Source: Roseococcus sp. (lineage in GTDB: Bacteria; Pseudomonadota; Alphaproteobacteria; Acetobacterales; Acetobacteraceae). Taken from it: 52,687 bases of DNA. The stretch lies in contig JAOAIK010000057.1 of the NCBI GenBank assembly GCA_026414745.1, forward strand, positions 1-52,687, in the 5' to 3' direction. Positions 9,746-23,731 of the stretch are shown here, piece after piece (position 1 is the first letter of the stretch; each line of letters begins with the position of its first letter). The position numbers were made by a program, and so were the translations under genes. The notes beneath the pieces are model-generated. The model made no database searches. It was not told where the DNA came from and saw only the letters and a list, made by a program, of their open reading frames with translations.

Positions 9746-11199
9746 TGCGCGCGCTGCCCCTCTCCATCGGGACGATCCATTTCGTCGGGATCGGCGGCAT
9801 CGGCATGTCCGGCATCGCCGAGGTGCTGCACAATCTCGGCTACGCCGTGCAGGGCAGCGACATCGCCGAGGGCCAGAACGTGGCCCGGCTGCGCGCGGCG
9901 GGCATCCCGGTGATGATCGGCCATGCCGCGGAGAATCTCGGCGACGCGCAGGTCGTCGTCGTCTCCACCGCGGTCAAGCGCGACAATCCGGAGGTGCAGG
10001 CCGCGCGCGCCCGCCTCATTCCCGTGGTGCGCCGGGCCGAGATGCTGGCCGAACTCATGCGCCTCAAATGGGGCATCGCCGTGGGCGGCACCCACGGCAA
10101 GACCACGACGACAAGCCTGGTTTCCGCCGTGCTGGAGGCGGCGCGGCTCGACCCCACCGTGATCAACGGCGGCATCATCAACGCCTACGGCACCAACACG
10201 CGGCTCGGCGCCGGCGACTGGATGGTGGTCGAGGCCGACGAGAGCGACGGCAGCTTCCTGCGCCTGCCCGCCACGGTCGCCGTCGTCACCAACATGGACG
10301 CCGAGCACCTCGACCACTGGGGCAGCGAGGAGGCGATGCGCGAGGGCTACGCGCAGTTCGTCTCCAACATCCCCTTCTACGGCTTCGCCGTGCTCTGCAT
10401 GGACCATCCGGCGGTGCAGGCGATGATCCCGCGCCTGGATCGGCGGATCGTCACCTACGGCTTCTCGCCCCAGGCCGATGTGCGCGCCGAGAAGGTGCTG
10501 ACCGACCGCCTCGGCGCCACCTTCGAGGTCAGCATCCAGGACCGGCTGACGCGCCGCGTGCGCACCATGAAGCCCTTCCGCCTGCCCATGCTGGGCGCCC
10601 ACAACGTGCAGAACGCGCTGGCCGCCATCGCCATCGGCGTGGAGATGGAGGTGTCCGAGGACGTGATCCGCCAGGCGCTGGCCGGGTTCAAGGGCGTGAA
10701 GCGCCGCTTCACCCGCCTGGGCGAGGTGGGGGGCATCCACGTCATCGACGACTACGGCCACCACCCCGTGGAGATCGCGGCGGTGCTCAAGGCCGCCCGC
10801 CAGGCCGGCGCGCGCGACGTGATCGCGGTGGTGCAGCCGCACCGCTACTCGCGCCTCTCCCGGCTTTTCGGCGAGTTCTGCACCTGCATGAACGACGCGG
10901 GCACCGTCATCGTCGCCGATGTCTATGCAGCCGGCGAGGCGCCCATCCCCGGCGTGGACAAGGAGGCGCTGGTGGAGGGGCTGCGCGCGCGCGGCCACCG
11001 CAGCGTGGTGCCGCTGCCCTCGCCCGAGCACCTGCCCGAGATGATCCACGCCATCGCGCGGCCCGGGGACTATGTGGTCTGCCTCGGCGCGGGCAACATC
11101 ACCGCCTGGGCGCATGCGCTGCCCGAGCAGCTCGCGGCGCTGCAGGCGCAGTCCGGCATGGGGGGAGGGGCGCGCGTGACGCCGTTGCGTCGTGCCTGA
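9745..11199 (+). CDS. murC: UDP-N-acetylmuramate--L-alanine ligase MurC
   Basis: MurC attaches the first amino acid, L-alanine, to UDP-MurNAc. From ATG 9745 (TGATG junction with murG) the protein has 484 residues. It opens with the Rossmann motif [12 protein letters not shown], then has the ATP loop [21 protein letters not shown] and the C-terminal [11 protein letters not shown]. The frame runs open further upstream inside murG but without MurC similarity. The 3' end overlaps the most upstream possible murB start by 8 bases. Confidence 0.96.
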   Translation: MRALPLSIGTIHFVGIGGIGMSGIAEVLHNLGYAVQGSDIAEGQNVARLRAAGIPVMIGHAAENLGDAQVVVVSTAVKRDNPEVQAARARLIPVVRRAEMLAELMRLKWGIAVGGTHGKTTTTSLVSAVLEAARLDPTVINGGIINAYGTNTRLGAGDWMVVEADESDGSFLRLPATVAVVTNMDAEHLDHWGSEEAMREGYAQFVSNIPFYGFAVLCMDHPAVQAMIPRLDRRIVTYGFSPQADVRAEKVLTDRLGATFEVSIQDRLTRRVRTMKPFRLPMLGAHNVQNALAAIAIGVEMEVSEDVIRQALAGFKGVKRRFTRLGEVGGIHVIDDYGHHPVEIAAVLKAARQAGARDVIAVVQPHRYSRLSRLFGEFCTCMNDAGTVIVADVYAAGEAPIPGVDKEALVEGLRARGHRSVVPLPSPEHLPEMIHAIARPGDYVVCLGAGNITAWAHALPEQLAALQAQSGMGGGARVTPLRRA

Positions 11200-12136
11200 G
11201 GGCGCCCTGATGGCACCGGGGGAGGAGGCGCCGCGCCCGGGGGTTGCGCCTGGATGTCCGCTGCGGCTGCGCGGCCGCGCGGAGCCGGCCGCGCCGCTCG
11301 CCCCCGTCACCTGGTTCCGCGTGGGCGGGCCGGCGGACTGGCTCGTCCGCCCGGCGGATGCCGAGGATCTGCTCGGTCTCCTCGCTGCCCTGCCCGCCGA
11401 TATCCCCCTCTGCGTCATCGGCGCCGCCTCCAACCTGATCGTGCGCGACGGCGGGGTGCGCGGGGTGGTGCTGCGCCTGCCCGCGCGCGGCTTCGGGCGC
11501 ATCGAGGTGGAGGCGGATGGCGTGATCGCCGGCGCGGCCGCCCTCGACGCCACGGTGGCCGAGCACGCGGCCGCCGCCGGGCTCGGCGGGCTCGAGTTCC
11601 TCTGCGGCATCCCTGGCAGCATCGGCGGCGCGGTGGCGATGAACGCCGGCGCCTACGGCCGCGAGATCGCCGATGTGCTGGACTGGGCGGAGGTCGCCAC
11701 GCCCGAGGGCCTGCTGCGGCTCGACGCCGCGGCGCTGCGCCTCTCCTACCGCCAAGCCGAGCTGCCCGCGCGCGGCGTCGTCATCCGCGCGCGGCTGCGC
11801 GCCGCGCCGGCCGCGAAGCCCGCCATCGCCGCGCGCATGGCCGAGATCCGCGCGGCGCGCGAGGCGAGCCAGCCCGTGCGCGCGCGCACCGGCGGCAGCA
11901 CCTTCCGCAACCCGCCCGGGCGGAAGGCCTGGGCGCTGATCGAGGCCGCCGGCTGCCGGGGGATGAGACTCGGCGCCGCGCAGGTCAGCGAGAAGCACTG
12001 CAACTTCCTGATCAACACGGGGGGCGCGACGGCGGCCGAGATCGAGGATCTCGGCGAGGCGGTGCGCGCGCGTGTCCTCGCGCACGCGGGCATCGCGCTC
12101 GACTGGGAAATCCGCCGCATCGGAGAGCGCGCATGA
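11192..12136 (+). CDS. murB: UDP-N-acetylenolpyruvoylglucosamine reductase MurB
   Basis: MurB reduces UDP-GlcNAc-enolpyruvate to UDP-MurNAc with NADPH and bound FAD, the step before MurC. The protein has up to 314 residues. FAD-domain motifs are [23 protein letters not shown] and [19 protein letters not shown]. The catalytic serine lies in [10 protein letters not shown], and [13 protein letters not shown] marks the C-terminal substrate domain. GTG 11192 overlaps murC; ATG 11210, six codons later, has a better ribosome-binding sequence (GAGGG) and may be the real start. The stop overlaps ddl in an ATGA junction. Confidence 0.94.
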   Translation: MPEGALMAPGEEAPRPGVAPGCPLRLRGRAEPAAPLAPVTWFRVGGPADWLVRPADAEDLLGLLAALPADIPLCVIGAASNLIVRDGGVRGVVLRLPARGFGRIEVEADGVIAGAAALDATVAEHAAAAGLGGLEFLCGIPGSIGGAVAMNAGAYGREIADVLDWAEVATPEGLLRLDAAALRLSYRQAELPARGVVIRARLRAAPAAKPAIAARMAEIRAAREASQPVRARTGGSTFRNPPGRKAWALIEAAGCRGMRLGAAQVSEKHCNFLINTGGATAAEIEDLGEAVRARVLAHAGIALDWEIRRIGERA

Positions 12137-13053
12137 CGCATGTGGCGGTGCTCTACGGCGGCGTCTCGGCCGAGCGCGAGGTGAGCCTCTCCTCCGGCCG
12201 GCAGGTGATCGCCGCGCTGCGCGAGGCGGGCTTCGAGGTCACGCCCATCGAGGTGACGGAGGATCTCCCCGCCGTGCTGGGCGCGCTCGCCGCCGCGCGG
12301 CCCGAGGTGGTGTTCAATGCCCTGCACGGCCGCTTCGGCGAGGACGGCTCGATCCAGGGCGTGCTCGACTGGCTCGGGCTGCCCTACACCCACTCCGGGG
12401 TGCGGGCCTCGGCCATGGCCATGGACAAGGCCGCCGCCAAGGCGGTGTTCCAGGCGCACGGGTTGCCCGTCGCGGCGCATCGGGTGGTCAGCCCCGCCGA
12501 GCTTGCGGACGCCGATCCGCTGCCGCGCCCCTATGTGGTGAAGCCGGTGGACGAGGGCAGCAGTGTGGGCGTCGCCATCCTGCGCGAGGGCGACAACCGC
12601 CGCCGCGAGATCGCCCTCTCCTGGCGGCATGGGTCGCGCATCATGGCCGAGAGCTACATCCCCGGGCGCGAACTGACCGTCGCGGTGATGGGCGAGCGCG
12701 CGCTCGCTGTCACCGAGATCGCGACCGAGTCGGGCTTCTACGACTACGAGGCGAAATACGCCGCCGGCGGCAGCCGCCACCTGCTGCCCGCCCCGGTGCC
12801 TCCGTCGATCGCGGAGGAGGCGCTGCGCGTGGCGCTGGCGGCGCACCGCGCGCTCGGCTGCCGGGGCGTCTCGCGCGCCGATTTCCGCTACGACGACACG
12901 GCGGGCGAGCCGGGCCGACTGTATCTGCTCGAGGTGAACACCCAGCCCGGCATGACGCCGACCTCCCTGCTGCCGGAACAGGCGGCGCATCTCGGCATCC
13001 CCTTCCCCGAGCTCTGCGCCTGGATGGTGCGGGAGGCCCGCCATGGCGCGTAG
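12133..13053 (+). CDS. ddl: D-alanine--D-alanine ligase
   Basis: This cytoplasmic ATP-grasp enzyme condenses two D-alanines to the dipeptide used by MurF. From ATG 12133 the protein has 306 residues, the usual size for the DdlB type. It begins with [19 protein letters not shown], includes [12 protein letters not shown] and [15 protein letters not shown], and ends in the Mg-binding segment [14 protein letters not shown]. The frame is open upstream through murB, but the upstream part is arginine-rich shadow sequence. It overlaps murB by 4 bases and ftsQ by 11. Confidence 0.95.
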   Translation: MTHVAVLYGGVSAEREVSLSSGRQVIAALREAGFEVTPIEVTEDLPAVLGALAAARPEVVFNALHGRFGEDGSIQGVLDWLGLPYTHSGVRASAMAMDKAAAKAVFQAHGLPVAAHRVVSPAELADADPLPRPYVVKPVDEGSSVGVAILREGDNRRREIALSWRHGSRIMAESYIPGRELTVAVMGERALAVTEIATESGFYDYEAKYAAGGSRHLLPAPVPPSIAEEALRVALAAHRALGCRGVSRADFRYDDTAGEPGRLYLLEVNTQPGMTPTSLLPEQAAHLGIPFPELCAWMVREARHGA

Positions 13054-13915
13054 CCCGGCCCGCAAGCCGCCGGCGCGCACGCGGGCCGCCGCGGCGCCCA
13101 GGCGCCCCTCGCCCACCGGCATCTTCCTGCGCCAGCATCGCGGGCTCCTGCAGGCGGCCGGGGCGGGACTGCTGCTCATCGGCCTCATCGGGGCGGGGGC
13201 GGCCGGTTTCGCGGCGCTCGACCCCGCCGCGCGCGCACGCGACGCCGCCGCCTGGCTGGCCGGGATCGGCCGCGTTCCCGGACTCGCGGTGCGGGAAATC
13301 CGCATCGAGGGGCGGGAGTTCACCCCGCGCGAGGCGCTGCTCGGCGCCATCGGCATCCTGCCCGGCGAGGCGCTGCTCGACTTCGACCCGCACGCGGCGC
13401 GCGCACGGCTCGAGGAGATCGCCTGGGTGGAGCGCGCCCATGTCGAGCGCCGGCTGGACGGCACCATCCTCGTGCGGATCGAGGAGCGCAAGGCCTTCGC
13501 CATCTGGCAGCGCGAGGGCCGCTTCGCCGTGATCGACCGCCAGGGCCGGGTGATGGCCACAGACCGTCTCGAGGCCTTCGGCCCGCTGCCCCTTGTGGTC
13601 GGCGCGGGGGCGGAGCGCGAGGCGGCGACGATGATCGACCTGCTGCGCGGCGCGCCCGAGATCGCCGACCGCGTGCAGGCGCTGGTGCGCGTCTCGGAAC
13701 GGCGCTGGAACCTGCGCCTGCACAATGGCGTGGATGTGCTGCTGCCCGAAGGCCAGGAGGAGGCCGCGATCATCCGCCTCACGGAACTGCAGGCGCGCGA
13801 GCGGCTGCTCGATCGCCCGCTCGCCGCCGTGGACATGCGCCTGCCAGACCGGCTGGTGCTGCGCCTGCCCGCCCCCGCCGCGCCCGCGGCGCCGCCGAGG
13901 AACACGCGAGGATGA
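13043..13915 (+). CDS. ftsQ: Cell division protein FtsQ
   Basis: FtsQ is a bitopic inner-membrane divisome protein that links early and late division proteins through the FtsQ-FtsB-FtsL complex. The 290-residue protein has a basic, proline-rich cytoplasmic N-terminus, one membrane helix (about 35-57), and a periplasmic POTRA domain that begins near residue 82 with [12 protein letters not shown]. The FtsQ beta domain follows, including the segment [10 protein letters not shown]. It overlaps ddl upstream by 11 bases and ftsA downstream by 4. Position between ddl and ftsA agrees with the motif evidence. Confidence 0.93.
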   Translation: MARSPARKPPARTRAAAAPRRPSPTGIFLRQHRGLLQAAGAGLLLIGLIGAGAAGFAALDPAARARDAAAWLAGIGRVPGLAVREIRIEGREFTPREALLGAIGILPGEALLDFDPHAARARLEEIAWVERAHVERRLDGTILVRIEERKAFAIWQREGRFAVIDRQGRVMATDRLEAFGPLPLVVGAGAEREAATMIDLLRGAPEIADRVQALVRVSERRWNLRLHNGVDVLLPEGQEEAAIIRLTELQARERLLDRPLAAVDMRLPDRLVLRLPAPAAPAAPPRNTRG

Positions 13916-15216
13916 ACGAGATCGCCCGCCCCCAGGCGACACTGCCCGACCTGCCCGCCCGCCGCCTCGTCCTCGGCCGCGCCCGTCCGGGCACCTTCGG
14001 CGTGCTCGACATCGGCTCGAGCAAGATCATCTGCGTGATCGCGCGCATCGAGAGCGACGGCGCGCCGCGCGCGCTCGGCTTCGGCTGGCAGAAGGCGCGC
14101 GGCGTCAAGGCGGGCTCGGTGGTGGACATGGAGGAGGCCGAGGCCGCGATCCGCGCCGCCGTGGCCCAGGCCGAGCAGATGGCGGACACGCTGCTCAAGG
14201 GCGTGATCGTGAACCTCGCCTGCGGCCAGCCGCAGAGCCGCAGCCACCACATCGACTGGCCGATCGGCGGCCGGGCGGTGACCGAGGCCGATCTGCGCTC
14301 CATCCTGCACGAGGGGGTGCGGCGCACCCAGGGCGAGGGGCGCGAGGTGGTGCACAGCTTCCCCGCCGGCTTCACGGTGGACGAGACGGGCGGCGTCGAG
14401 GATCCGCGCCAGATGGTGTGCGAGCGGCTGCGCGCCCGGCTGCATGTGGTGGACGCGGCGAGCCACGCCCTGTTCAACCTCGGCCAGACGCTCCACCGCT
14501 GCGAGCTGGAGGCGGAGGAGATGATCTCCTCGCCCTTCGCCGCGGGCCTCGCGACCCTGGTGGACGACGAGCGCGAACTCGGCGCCGTCTGCGTGGACAT
14601 GGGGGCGGGCACCACCAGCCTCGCCTGCTTCGCCGAGGGCAAGCTGCTGCACACCGCGCAGATTCCGGTGGGCGGGTGGCAGGTGACCAACGACCTCGCG
14701 CGGGTGCTCTCCACCCCGATCAGCCACGCCGAGCGGCTCAAGACCATGCACGGCAGCGTGCTGCTGGGGGGCGAGGACCGGGCCGAGATGCTGCCCATCC
14801 CGCTGGTGGGCGAGGAGGAGGACCAGATCGCCCGCGTCCCGCGCGAGATGATCGTGAAGATCATCCGTCCGCGCCTCGAGGAGACCTTCGAGCTGCTGCG
14901 CGACCGCCTCGAGGCCTCGGGCCTGCCGCTCGAGCTGCGCCGGCGCGTGGTGCTGACCGGCGGGGCCGCGCAGCTTCTCGGCGCGCGGGAACTGGCCGGG
15001 ATCGTGCTCGGGCGGGAGGTCACGGTGCGGCTCGGGCGGCCCCGCCAGGTGCGCGGCCTGCCCGAGACGGCGCAGGGGCCGGCCTTCTCGGGGGCGATCG
15101 GCCTGCTCGCCTGGGCCGCCGGCGAGGGCCGCCCGCTGCTCGACATCGCGCCCGGCCCGGCAGCCTCGGGCGGCTGGCTCGGGCGTGTCCTGACCTGGTT
15201 GCGGGACCGGCTGTGA
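13912..15216 (+). CDS. ftsA: Cell division protein FtsA
   Basis: FtsA is an actin-fold ATPase that tethers FtsZ filaments to the inner membrane. The 434-residue protein has the phosphate-1 motif [11 protein letters not shown], the 1C domain, [15 protein letters not shown] as phosphate-2, and [15 protein letters not shown] near the adenosine pocket. The last 14 residues (421-434, [14 protein letters not shown]) form an amphipathic helix that fits the known membrane-targeting sequence. ATG 13912 overlaps the ftsQ stop. A 115-base gap, unusual in this tightly packed cluster, separates it from ftsZ. Confidence 0.95.
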   Translation: MNEIARPQATLPDLPARRLVLGRARPGTFGVLDIGSSKIICVIARIESDGAPRALGFGWQKARGVKAGSVVDMEEAEAAIRAAVAQAEQMADTLLKGVIVNLACGQPQSRSHHIDWPIGGRAVTEADLRSILHEGVRRTQGEGREVVHSFPAGFTVDETGGVEDPRQMVCERLRARLHVVDAASHALFNLGQTLHRCELEAEEMISSPFAAGLATLVDDERELGAVCVDMGAGTTSLACFAEGKLLHTAQIPVGGWQVTNDLARVLSTPISHAERLKTMHGSVLLGGEDRAEMLPIPLVGEEEDQIARVPREMIVKIIRPRLEETFELLRDRLEASGLPLELRRRVVLTGGAAQLLGARELAGIVLGREVTVRLGRPRQVRGLPETAQGPAFSGAIGLLAWAAGEGRPLLDIAPGPAASGGWLGRVLTWLRDRL

Positions 15217-15331
15217 CCATCACCCGCGGCCGCCCTCTGTGGATTGCGGGGATGACGGGGACAACTCGCGCGCGAGGGGCAGACGCGACTCGCCCGCCGC
15301 GCCTAGTCTGTGCGGAAGGAGAGACGAGGCC
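15217..15331 (+). promoter_or_regulatory. ftsA-ftsZ gap with a GANTC site, likely ftsZ promoter region
   Basis: This is the only gap above 15 bases between the first gene of the window and ftsZ. It ends in a strong ribosome-binding sequence (GGAAGGAGAG) before ATG 15332. One GACTC at 15287-15291 matches GANTC, the CcrM methylation site of alphaproteobacteria, which in Caulobacter controls ftsZ together with GcrA. I see no convincing -35/-10 pair and no CtrA box. That the gap drives ftsZ is inferred from its size and the known need for extra FtsZ. Confidence 0.35.
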
Positions 15332-16837
15332 ATGACGCTGAACCTGACGCTGCCGGTGTCGCAGCACACGGATTTCTCGCCGCGCATCGCCGTCATCGGC
15401 GTCGGCGGGGGCGGCACCAACGCGGTCAACAACATGATCGCGCTCGGCCTCGAGGGCGTGGAGTTCATCGTCGCCAACACCGACGCGCAGTCCCTGGTCA
15501 CCAGCCGGGCGGAGCGGCGCGTGCAGCTCGGGCCGCATCTGACGCAGGGGCTCGGGGCGGGCGCGAAGCCCGAGATCGGCCGCGCCGCCGCCGAGGAGGC
15601 GATGGACGAGCTCGCCCGCCACCTCGATGGCTGCCACATGGTCTTCGTCACCGCCGGCATGGGCGGCGGCACAGGCACGGGCGCGGCGCCGGTGATCGCG
15701 CGCATGGCGCGCGAGCGCGGCATCCTCACTGTCGGCGTCGTCACCCGCCCCTTCGACTTCGAGGGGCCGAAGCGCCGCCGGGCCGCCGATCAGGGGATCG
15801 AGGAGTTGCAGCAGTTCGTCGACACGCTGATCGTCGTGCCGAACCAGAACCTGTTCAAGCTGGCCAATGACCGGACGACCTTCCAGGAGGCGTTCCGCAT
15901 GGCCGACAACGTGCTCTACACCGGCGTGCGCGGCGTGACCGACCTGATGGTCAACCCCGGCGTGGTCAACCTGGACTTCGCCGACATCCGCACGGTGATG
16001 GCGGAAATGGGCAAGGCGATGATGGGCTCGGGCGAGGCGGAGGGCGAGGACCGCGCGCTGCGCGCCGCCGAGGCCGCGATCAGCAACCCCCTGCTCGAGG
16101 ACACCTCGATGCGCGGGGCGCGCGGGGTGCTGATCAACATCACCGGCGGCCACGACATGACCCTCTTCGAGGTGGACGAGGCGGCGAACCGCATCCGCCG
16201 CGAGGTGGGCGAGCACGAGACGGAGGTGAACATCATCTTCGGCTCCTCCATCGACGAGACGATGAACGGGCGCATCCGCGTCTCGGTGGTCGCGACCGGC
16301 ATCGACGTGGCGGCGGCCGCCGCGCCGCAGGGCCAGCCGCGCCTTGCGGTGGTCGGCGGGCAGCGCCCGACGGGCGCGCCGATCGGCGCGCCGCGCGCCG
16401 CCGGCCCCCTGGGCGCCCCGCAGGTGCCGCCCGCCGCGGCGCGCCGCCCGGTCCATGCCGGCGGGGCCGGTTTGCTGCGGCAGGCGGTGGCCCCCGCCGC
16501 CGCGCCCCCCGTGGCCCAGCAGGCCCCCGTCGCCGAGGAGGCGCTGCCCCAGCCGGAGCCGGTCATGATCGACCCGCCGCAGCCGGCTCCCGCGCCGGCC
16601 CCGGCCGCGCCGCCCCCGATGCCCGCGGCCGAGGCGGCGCCCGGTTCCGGCTGGCGGTCGCTGTTCCGGCAGGCCACCGGGGCGATCCGCCAGCCGCGCC
16701 CGGCTCCGGCCCCGCCCGCCGCCTCCGCCGCCCGCCGCGCGGAGCCGGGGCTCGAGCTGCCCCGCCAAGGCCGGGAGGTGCCGCCGGAGGAGAACCGGCT
16801 CGACATTCCGACCTTCCTGCGCCGCCAGAGCAACTGA
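15332..16837 (+). CDS. ftsZ: Cell division GTPase FtsZ
   Basis: FtsZ is the tubulin-like GTPase that forms the cytokinetic ring. ATG 15332 has a strong ribosome-binding sequence; a GTG in the same frame at 15239 would only add arginine-rich sequence without FtsZ character. The 501-residue protein has the GTP loop [10 protein letters not shown] (24-32), the tubulin signature GGGTGTG (111-117) and [11 protein letters not shown] in the T7 region. A linker of about 170 residues from roughly 320 onward is rich in Pro and Ala. The C-terminal peptide [10 protein letters not shown], which binds FtsA and other partners, is intact at the end. Confidence 0.97.
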   Translation: MTLNLTLPVSQHTDFSPRIAVIGVGGGGTNAVNNMIALGLEGVEFIVANTDAQSLVTSRAERRVQLGPHLTQGLGAGAKPEIGRAAAEEAMDELARHLDGCHMVFVTAGMGGGTGTGAAPVIARMARERGILTVGVVTRPFDFEGPKRRRAADQGIEELQQFVDTLIVVPNQNLFKLANDRTTFQEAFRMADNVLYTGVRGVTDLMVNPGVVNLDFADIRTVMAEMGKAMMGSGEAEGEDRALRAAEAAISNPLLEDTSMRGARGVLINITGGHDMTLFEVDEAANRIRREVGEHETEVNIIFGSSIDETMNGRIRVSVVATGIDVAAAAAPQGQPRLAVVGGQRPTGAPIGAPRAAGPLGAPQVPPAAARRPVHAGGAGLLRQAVAPAAAPPVAQQAPVAEEALPQPEPVMIDPPQPAPAPAPAAPPPMPAAEAAPGSGWRSLFRQATGAIRQPRPAPAPPAASAARRAEPGLELPRQGREVPPEENRLDIPTFLRRQSN

Positions 16838-16868
16838 CGGGGATCGCCCTCGCCCCGCGGGTCTGACC

Positions 16869-16899
16869 CGGCCCGGCAGGGACCAGCCCTGCCGGGCCG
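16869..16899 (+). terminator. Perfect 13-bp hairpin after ftsZ
   Basis: A perfect inverted repeat pairs 16869-16881 with 16887-16899 around a 5-base loop, 31 bases after the ftsZ stop. The stem is G/C-rich, but no T-run follows, so it is not a textbook intrinsic terminator. In such GC-rich genomes hairpins of this kind commonly end transcripts or protect 3' ends. It would mark the end of the dcw transcript before lpxC. Confidence 0.55.
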
Positions 16900-16972
16900 A
16901 TTCGCCTGCCCTCGGCTGTCGCCGCCGGGCGCCCCTTTTCGGCCGCCGCTCCGCCGATCCTTTTTTGCCGCT

Positions 16973-16994
16973 TTTCCAAGAGCTTATTTGGAAA
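16973..16994. promoter_or_regulatory. A/T-rich inverted repeat upstream of lpxC
   Basis: TTTCCAA at 16973-16979 and TTGGAAA at 16988-16994 form a 7-bp inverted repeat with an 8-base spacer. It sits in the most A/T-rich stretch of the 267-base ftsZ-lpxC gap, about 110 bases before the lpxC start. It could be a binding site for a dimeric regulator or part of a promoter. A TTGACT lies at 17011 without a convincing -10 partner. The function is inferred only from symmetry and composition. Confidence 0.3.
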
Positions 16995-17104
16995 CATCGC
17001 GAAACAACGCTTGACTGGCACCCGCCAGGACCGGCTGCCAGTTTCGCAGCGCAGCGAGGCGCGGGGGCGCCCCGCGCGGACGCATCGCAGGGGGTTCTCA
17101 CCGC

Positions 17105-18046
17105 ATGGATGGTTACGCGCCGCCTCCCGCAGGACGCCGCCGCCGGCTTGCCCAGAGCATCGGCTGCCGCGGTGTCGGCCTGCACAGCGGCCGCACCGTC
17201 GCCTTGACGCTCCATCCCGCACGCAGCGGCGAGGGGATCCGCTTCCATCGCTCCGATCTCGGCGTGACGATCCCCGCCCGGCATGACCATGTGGTGGACA
17301 CGCGGCTGTGCACCGCCCTCGCCCTGCCTGATCGCCCGGAGGCGATGGTCGGCACGGTCGAGCATGTGATGGCGGCCCTGTGCGCCGCCGGCATCGACGA
17401 TGCTCTGGTGGAGCTCGACGGGCCGGAGGTTCCCATCCTCGACGGTTCGGCCGAGCCCTTCCTCTTCCTGATCGGCTGCGCCGGCGTGAGGGAGCACTAC
17501 GGCCAGCGCCGCTCCATCGAGGTGCTGAAGCCGGTGCGCGTCAGCGACGACCAGGGCGCCTGGGCCGAGCTTCTGCCGGCCGGGGAAACCGGTTTCCACG
17601 CCGAGCTCGAGATCGACTTCCCCGGCACCGCCATCGGCCGGCAGAGCCTGTCGCTGCGCGTCACGGGCGCGAGCTTCCGCGCCGAACTCGCGCGCGCGCG
17701 CACCTTCACCCTGGCCGAGGAGGTGGCGCGGCTGCGCGCCGCCGGGCTCGCCCGCGGGGGCAGCCTGGACAATGCGGTGGTGGTGGACGGCCCGCTCGTG
17801 CTCAATCCGGGCGGGCTGCGCCAGCCCGACGAGTTCGTGCGGCACAAGCTGCTCGACGTGGTTGGGGATCTCGCCCTGGCCGGCCACCCCATCTCGGGCC
17901 GCTTCCGCGGCGCGCGCTCGGGCCATGCGCTGAACAACCGGCTGCTGCGCGCCCTTCTTGGGGACCGCTCGGCCTGGCGCCTGCACGCCGGCCACGCGCT
18001 GGAGGCGGAGGCGCCGGAGGCGGAACGGCTCGTCTCCGCCGCCTGA
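17105..18046 (+). CDS. lpxC: UDP-3-O-acyl-N-acetylglucosamine deacetylase LpxC
   Basis: LpxC is the zinc-dependent deacetylase that catalyses the committed step of lipid A synthesis in the cytoplasm. The 313-residue protein opens with LAQSIGCRGVGLHSG and keeps the zinc ligands: His87 in TVEHVMAA, and His247 and Asp251 in HKLLDVVGD. The catalytic His274 lies in SGHALNN. The length fits the family. It has its own 267-base upstream region, so it is probably transcribed separately from ftsZ, with an AGGGGG ribosome-binding sequence. Lipid A made by this route implies an LPS outer membrane, in line with bamD next door. Confidence 0.96.
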   Translation: MDGYAPPPAGRRRRLAQSIGCRGVGLHSGRTVALTLHPARSGEGIRFHRSDLGVTIPARHDHVVDTRLCTALALPDRPEAMVGTVEHVMAALCAAGIDDALVELDGPEVPILDGSAEPFLFLIGCAGVREHYGQRRSIEVLKPVRVSDDQGAWAELLPAGETGFHAELEIDFPGTAIGRQSLSLRVTGASFRAELARARTFTLAEEVARLRAAGLARGGSLDNAVVVDGPLVLNPGGLRQPDEFVRHKLLDVVGDLALAGHPISGRFRGARSGHALNNRLLRALLGDRSAWRLHAGHALEAEAPEAERLVSAA

Positions 18047-18077
18047 TCCGCGCCCCCGTGGCGGCCCAACGCCCGCA

Positions 18078-18086
18078 TGGTATAGA
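18078..18086 (+). promoter_or_regulatory. Extended -10 promoter candidate for bamD
   Basis: TGG followed by TATAGA (18081-18086) matches an extended -10 element 29 bases before the bamD start. No good -35 lies at the right distance, which extended -10 promoters tolerate. A GAGTC (GANTC class) follows at 18099-18103. The call rests on motif match and position only. Confidence 0.45.
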
Positions 18087-18114
18087 GCGGGCCGCCCGGA
18101 GTCAGACCGTCCAG

Positions 18115-18966
18115 ATGCGCCACCTCACCGCCCCCGCCCTGCTTCTGCTGGCCGTGCTGCCGCTCTCCGGCTGCGGCGTGACGCAGTGGGACGGCTCCAT
18201 GGCGGGGCTGTTCGAGGCGCGGCGCCAGGCGGTTGCCGGCCTCATGGACCGTTCCCCCGAGGCGCTCTATGCCGCCGGCGTCGCCGCCCTGCAGGAACGC
18301 CGCTTCCAGCAGGCGGTCGAGGTGTTCGAGACCCTGGAGCGCGAGCACCCCTTCTCCACCTGGACCACCAACGCGAAGATCCTCGCCGCCTATGGCGAGT
18401 ACATGCGCAACCGCTACACCGAGGCGATCGGCCAGCTCGACCGCTTCATCCAGCTCCATCCCTCGCACCGGGACATCGCCTACGCCTACTATCTGCGCGC
18501 CCTCGCCCAGTACGAGCAGATCAGCGACAGCCAGCGCGACCAGCGCCAGACCGAGATCGCCCTCGCCGCGCTGCAGGATGTGGTCAACCGCTTCCCGGAC
18601 ACCGCCTATGCCCGCGACGCGCGGCTCAAGATCGATCTCGCGCGCGACCATCTCGCGGGCCGGGAGATGAACATCGGGCGCTTCTACCAGCGCCAGCGCC
18701 TCTTCACCGCCGCCATCGGGCGCTTCCGCCGCGTGATCGAGGACTACCAGACCACCAACCACGTCCCCGAGGCGCTGCACCGGCTGACGGAGATCTATCT
18801 CTCGCTCGGCCTGACCGAGGAGGCGGCGCGCACCGCTTCCGTGCTCGGCCACAACTTCCCCGGCAGCCCGTGGTATCAGGACAGCTACGCGCTGCTGGTG
18901 CCCGGCGCGCCGCGCGGCCCCGACTCCCCCGGCCTGCTTCGCCGCGCCTGGAACGCCGTCTTCTGA
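18115..18966 (+). CDS. bamD: Outer membrane assembly lipoprotein BamD
   Basis: BamD is an essential lipoprotein of the BAM complex that helps insert beta-barrel proteins in the outer membrane. From ATG 18115 the protein has 283 residues. A lipoprotein signal ends in the lipobox LSGC with Cys20. The mature part is made of TPR repeats, including YAAGVAALQERRFQQAVEVFE and the segment FPDTAYARDARLK typical of BamD. The frame is open further upstream inside lpxC, but only this start gives a signal peptide. The gene follows lpxC, as in many alphaproteobacteria, and is followed by recN after 16 bases. Confidence 0.93.
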   Translation: MRHLTAPALLLLAVLPLSGCGVTQWDGSMAGLFEARRQAVAGLMDRSPEALYAAGVAALQERRFQQAVEVFETLEREHPFSTWTTNAKILAAYGEYMRNRYTEAIGQLDRFIQLHPSHRDIAYAYYLRALAQYEQISDSQRDQRQTEIALAALQDVVNRFPDTAYARDARLKIDLARDHLAGREMNIGRFYQRQRLFTAAIGRFRRVIEDYQTTNHVPEALHRLTEIYLSLGLTEEAARTASVLGHNFPGSPWYQDSYALLVPGAPRGPDSPGLLRRAWNAVF

Positions 18967-18982
18967 CCGCGCCGGAGGCGTG

Positions 18983-22761
<3,779 letters not shown>

Positions 22762-22770
22762 GCCGCGGCG

Positions 22771-23727
22771 ATGGAGACGATCCCGGTTCCGGTGCTGTTC
22801 TTCGCGCTCGGCTTCGCCGCGGCGCTGGCGCGCAGCGACCTCGCCGTGCCCGATGCGCTCTCCAAGGGCCTGTCGCTCTATCTCATGCTCGCCATCGGGG
22901 TGAAGGGCGGCGTGGCCCTGGCCGCCCCTGGCGGGGCGGCGGGGATGCTGCCGGCGCTCGCCGCCGGGCTTCTGCTCTCCTTCCTGCTGCCCATTCCGGC
23001 CTATGCGGGGCTCAAGGCGTTCACCCGGCTCGACCGGCCGACGGCGGCCGCGGTGGCGGGGCATTACGGCTCGGTCAGCGTGGTCACCTTCGCCGCGGGG
23101 CTCGCGGCCGTGCAGGCGGCGGGGCTGCGGGCCGAGCCCTTCCTGCCCGCGGTGCTGGCGGCGATGGAGACGCCGGCCATCCTCACCGCCCTGCTGCTCG
23201 CCCGGCGCGGCGGGGCGGCGCGCCGGCCCAAGGACCGCGCGAAGCTGCTGCGCGAGGTGCTGCTGAACGGGTCGGTGGTGCTGCTGCTCGGCTCCTTCCT
23301 GATCGGCTGGCTGGGCGGGGCGCGGGCGGCGGCGGCGCTCTCGCCCTTCGTGGAGGGGCTGTTCCAGGGCGCGCTCTGCCTCTTCCTGCTGGACATGGGG
23401 CTGCTCGCCGCGCGGCAGCTGCGCGCCGCGCCCCAGGCGCTGGAGGCGCGGCTCATCGCCTTCGGGCTGCTCATGCCGCTCTTCGGCGCCGCCTGCGGGC
23501 TGGCCGCGGGGCTCGCCGCGGGACTTTCGCCGGGCGGGGTGGCGCTGATGGCGGTGCTCGCGGGCTCGGCCTCCTACATCGCGGTGCCGGCGGCGATGCG
23601 GCTCGCGCTGCCCGAGGCGGATCCGGGCGTCTATGTCACCCTCTCGCTCGCCGTCACCTTCCCCTTCAACGTGGTGCTGGGCATCCCGCTGCATCTTGCG
23701 CTGGCGCAGCGTCTCGCCGGAGGCTGA
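22771..23727 (+). CDS. sbtA: SbtA-family sodium-dependent bicarbonate transporter
   Basis: This 318-residue protein is almost entirely hydrophobic, with about ten membrane helices in two inverted halves. The pattern resembles SbtA permeases, including LYLMLAIGVKGGVALA in the first half, AGHYGSVSVVTFAAGL, and GSASYIAVPAAMRLALP in the second half. Characterised cyanobacterial SbtA takes up bicarbonate with sodium and is somewhat longer, around 370 residues; the hydrophilic central loop is short here. The next gene encodes a small PII-like protein, the usual partner (SbtB), which strengthens the call. The substrate is inferred from the family and not shown by the sequence. Confidence 0.82.
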   Translation: METIPVPVLFFALGFAAALARSDLAVPDALSKGLSLYLMLAIGVKGGVALAAPGGAAGMLPALAAGLLLSFLLPIPAYAGLKAFTRLDRPTAAAVAGHYGSVSVVTFAAGLAAVQAAGLRAEPFLPAVLAAMETPAILTALLLARRGGAARRPKDRAKLLREVLLNGSVVLLLGSFLIGWLGGARAAAALSPFVEGLFQGALCLFLLDMGLLAARQLRAAPQALEARLIAFGLLMPLFGAACGLAAGLAAGLSPGGVALMAVLAGSASYIAVPAAMRLALPEADPGVYVTLSLAVTFPFNVVLGIPLHLALAQRLAGG

Positions 23728-23731
23728 GGGC

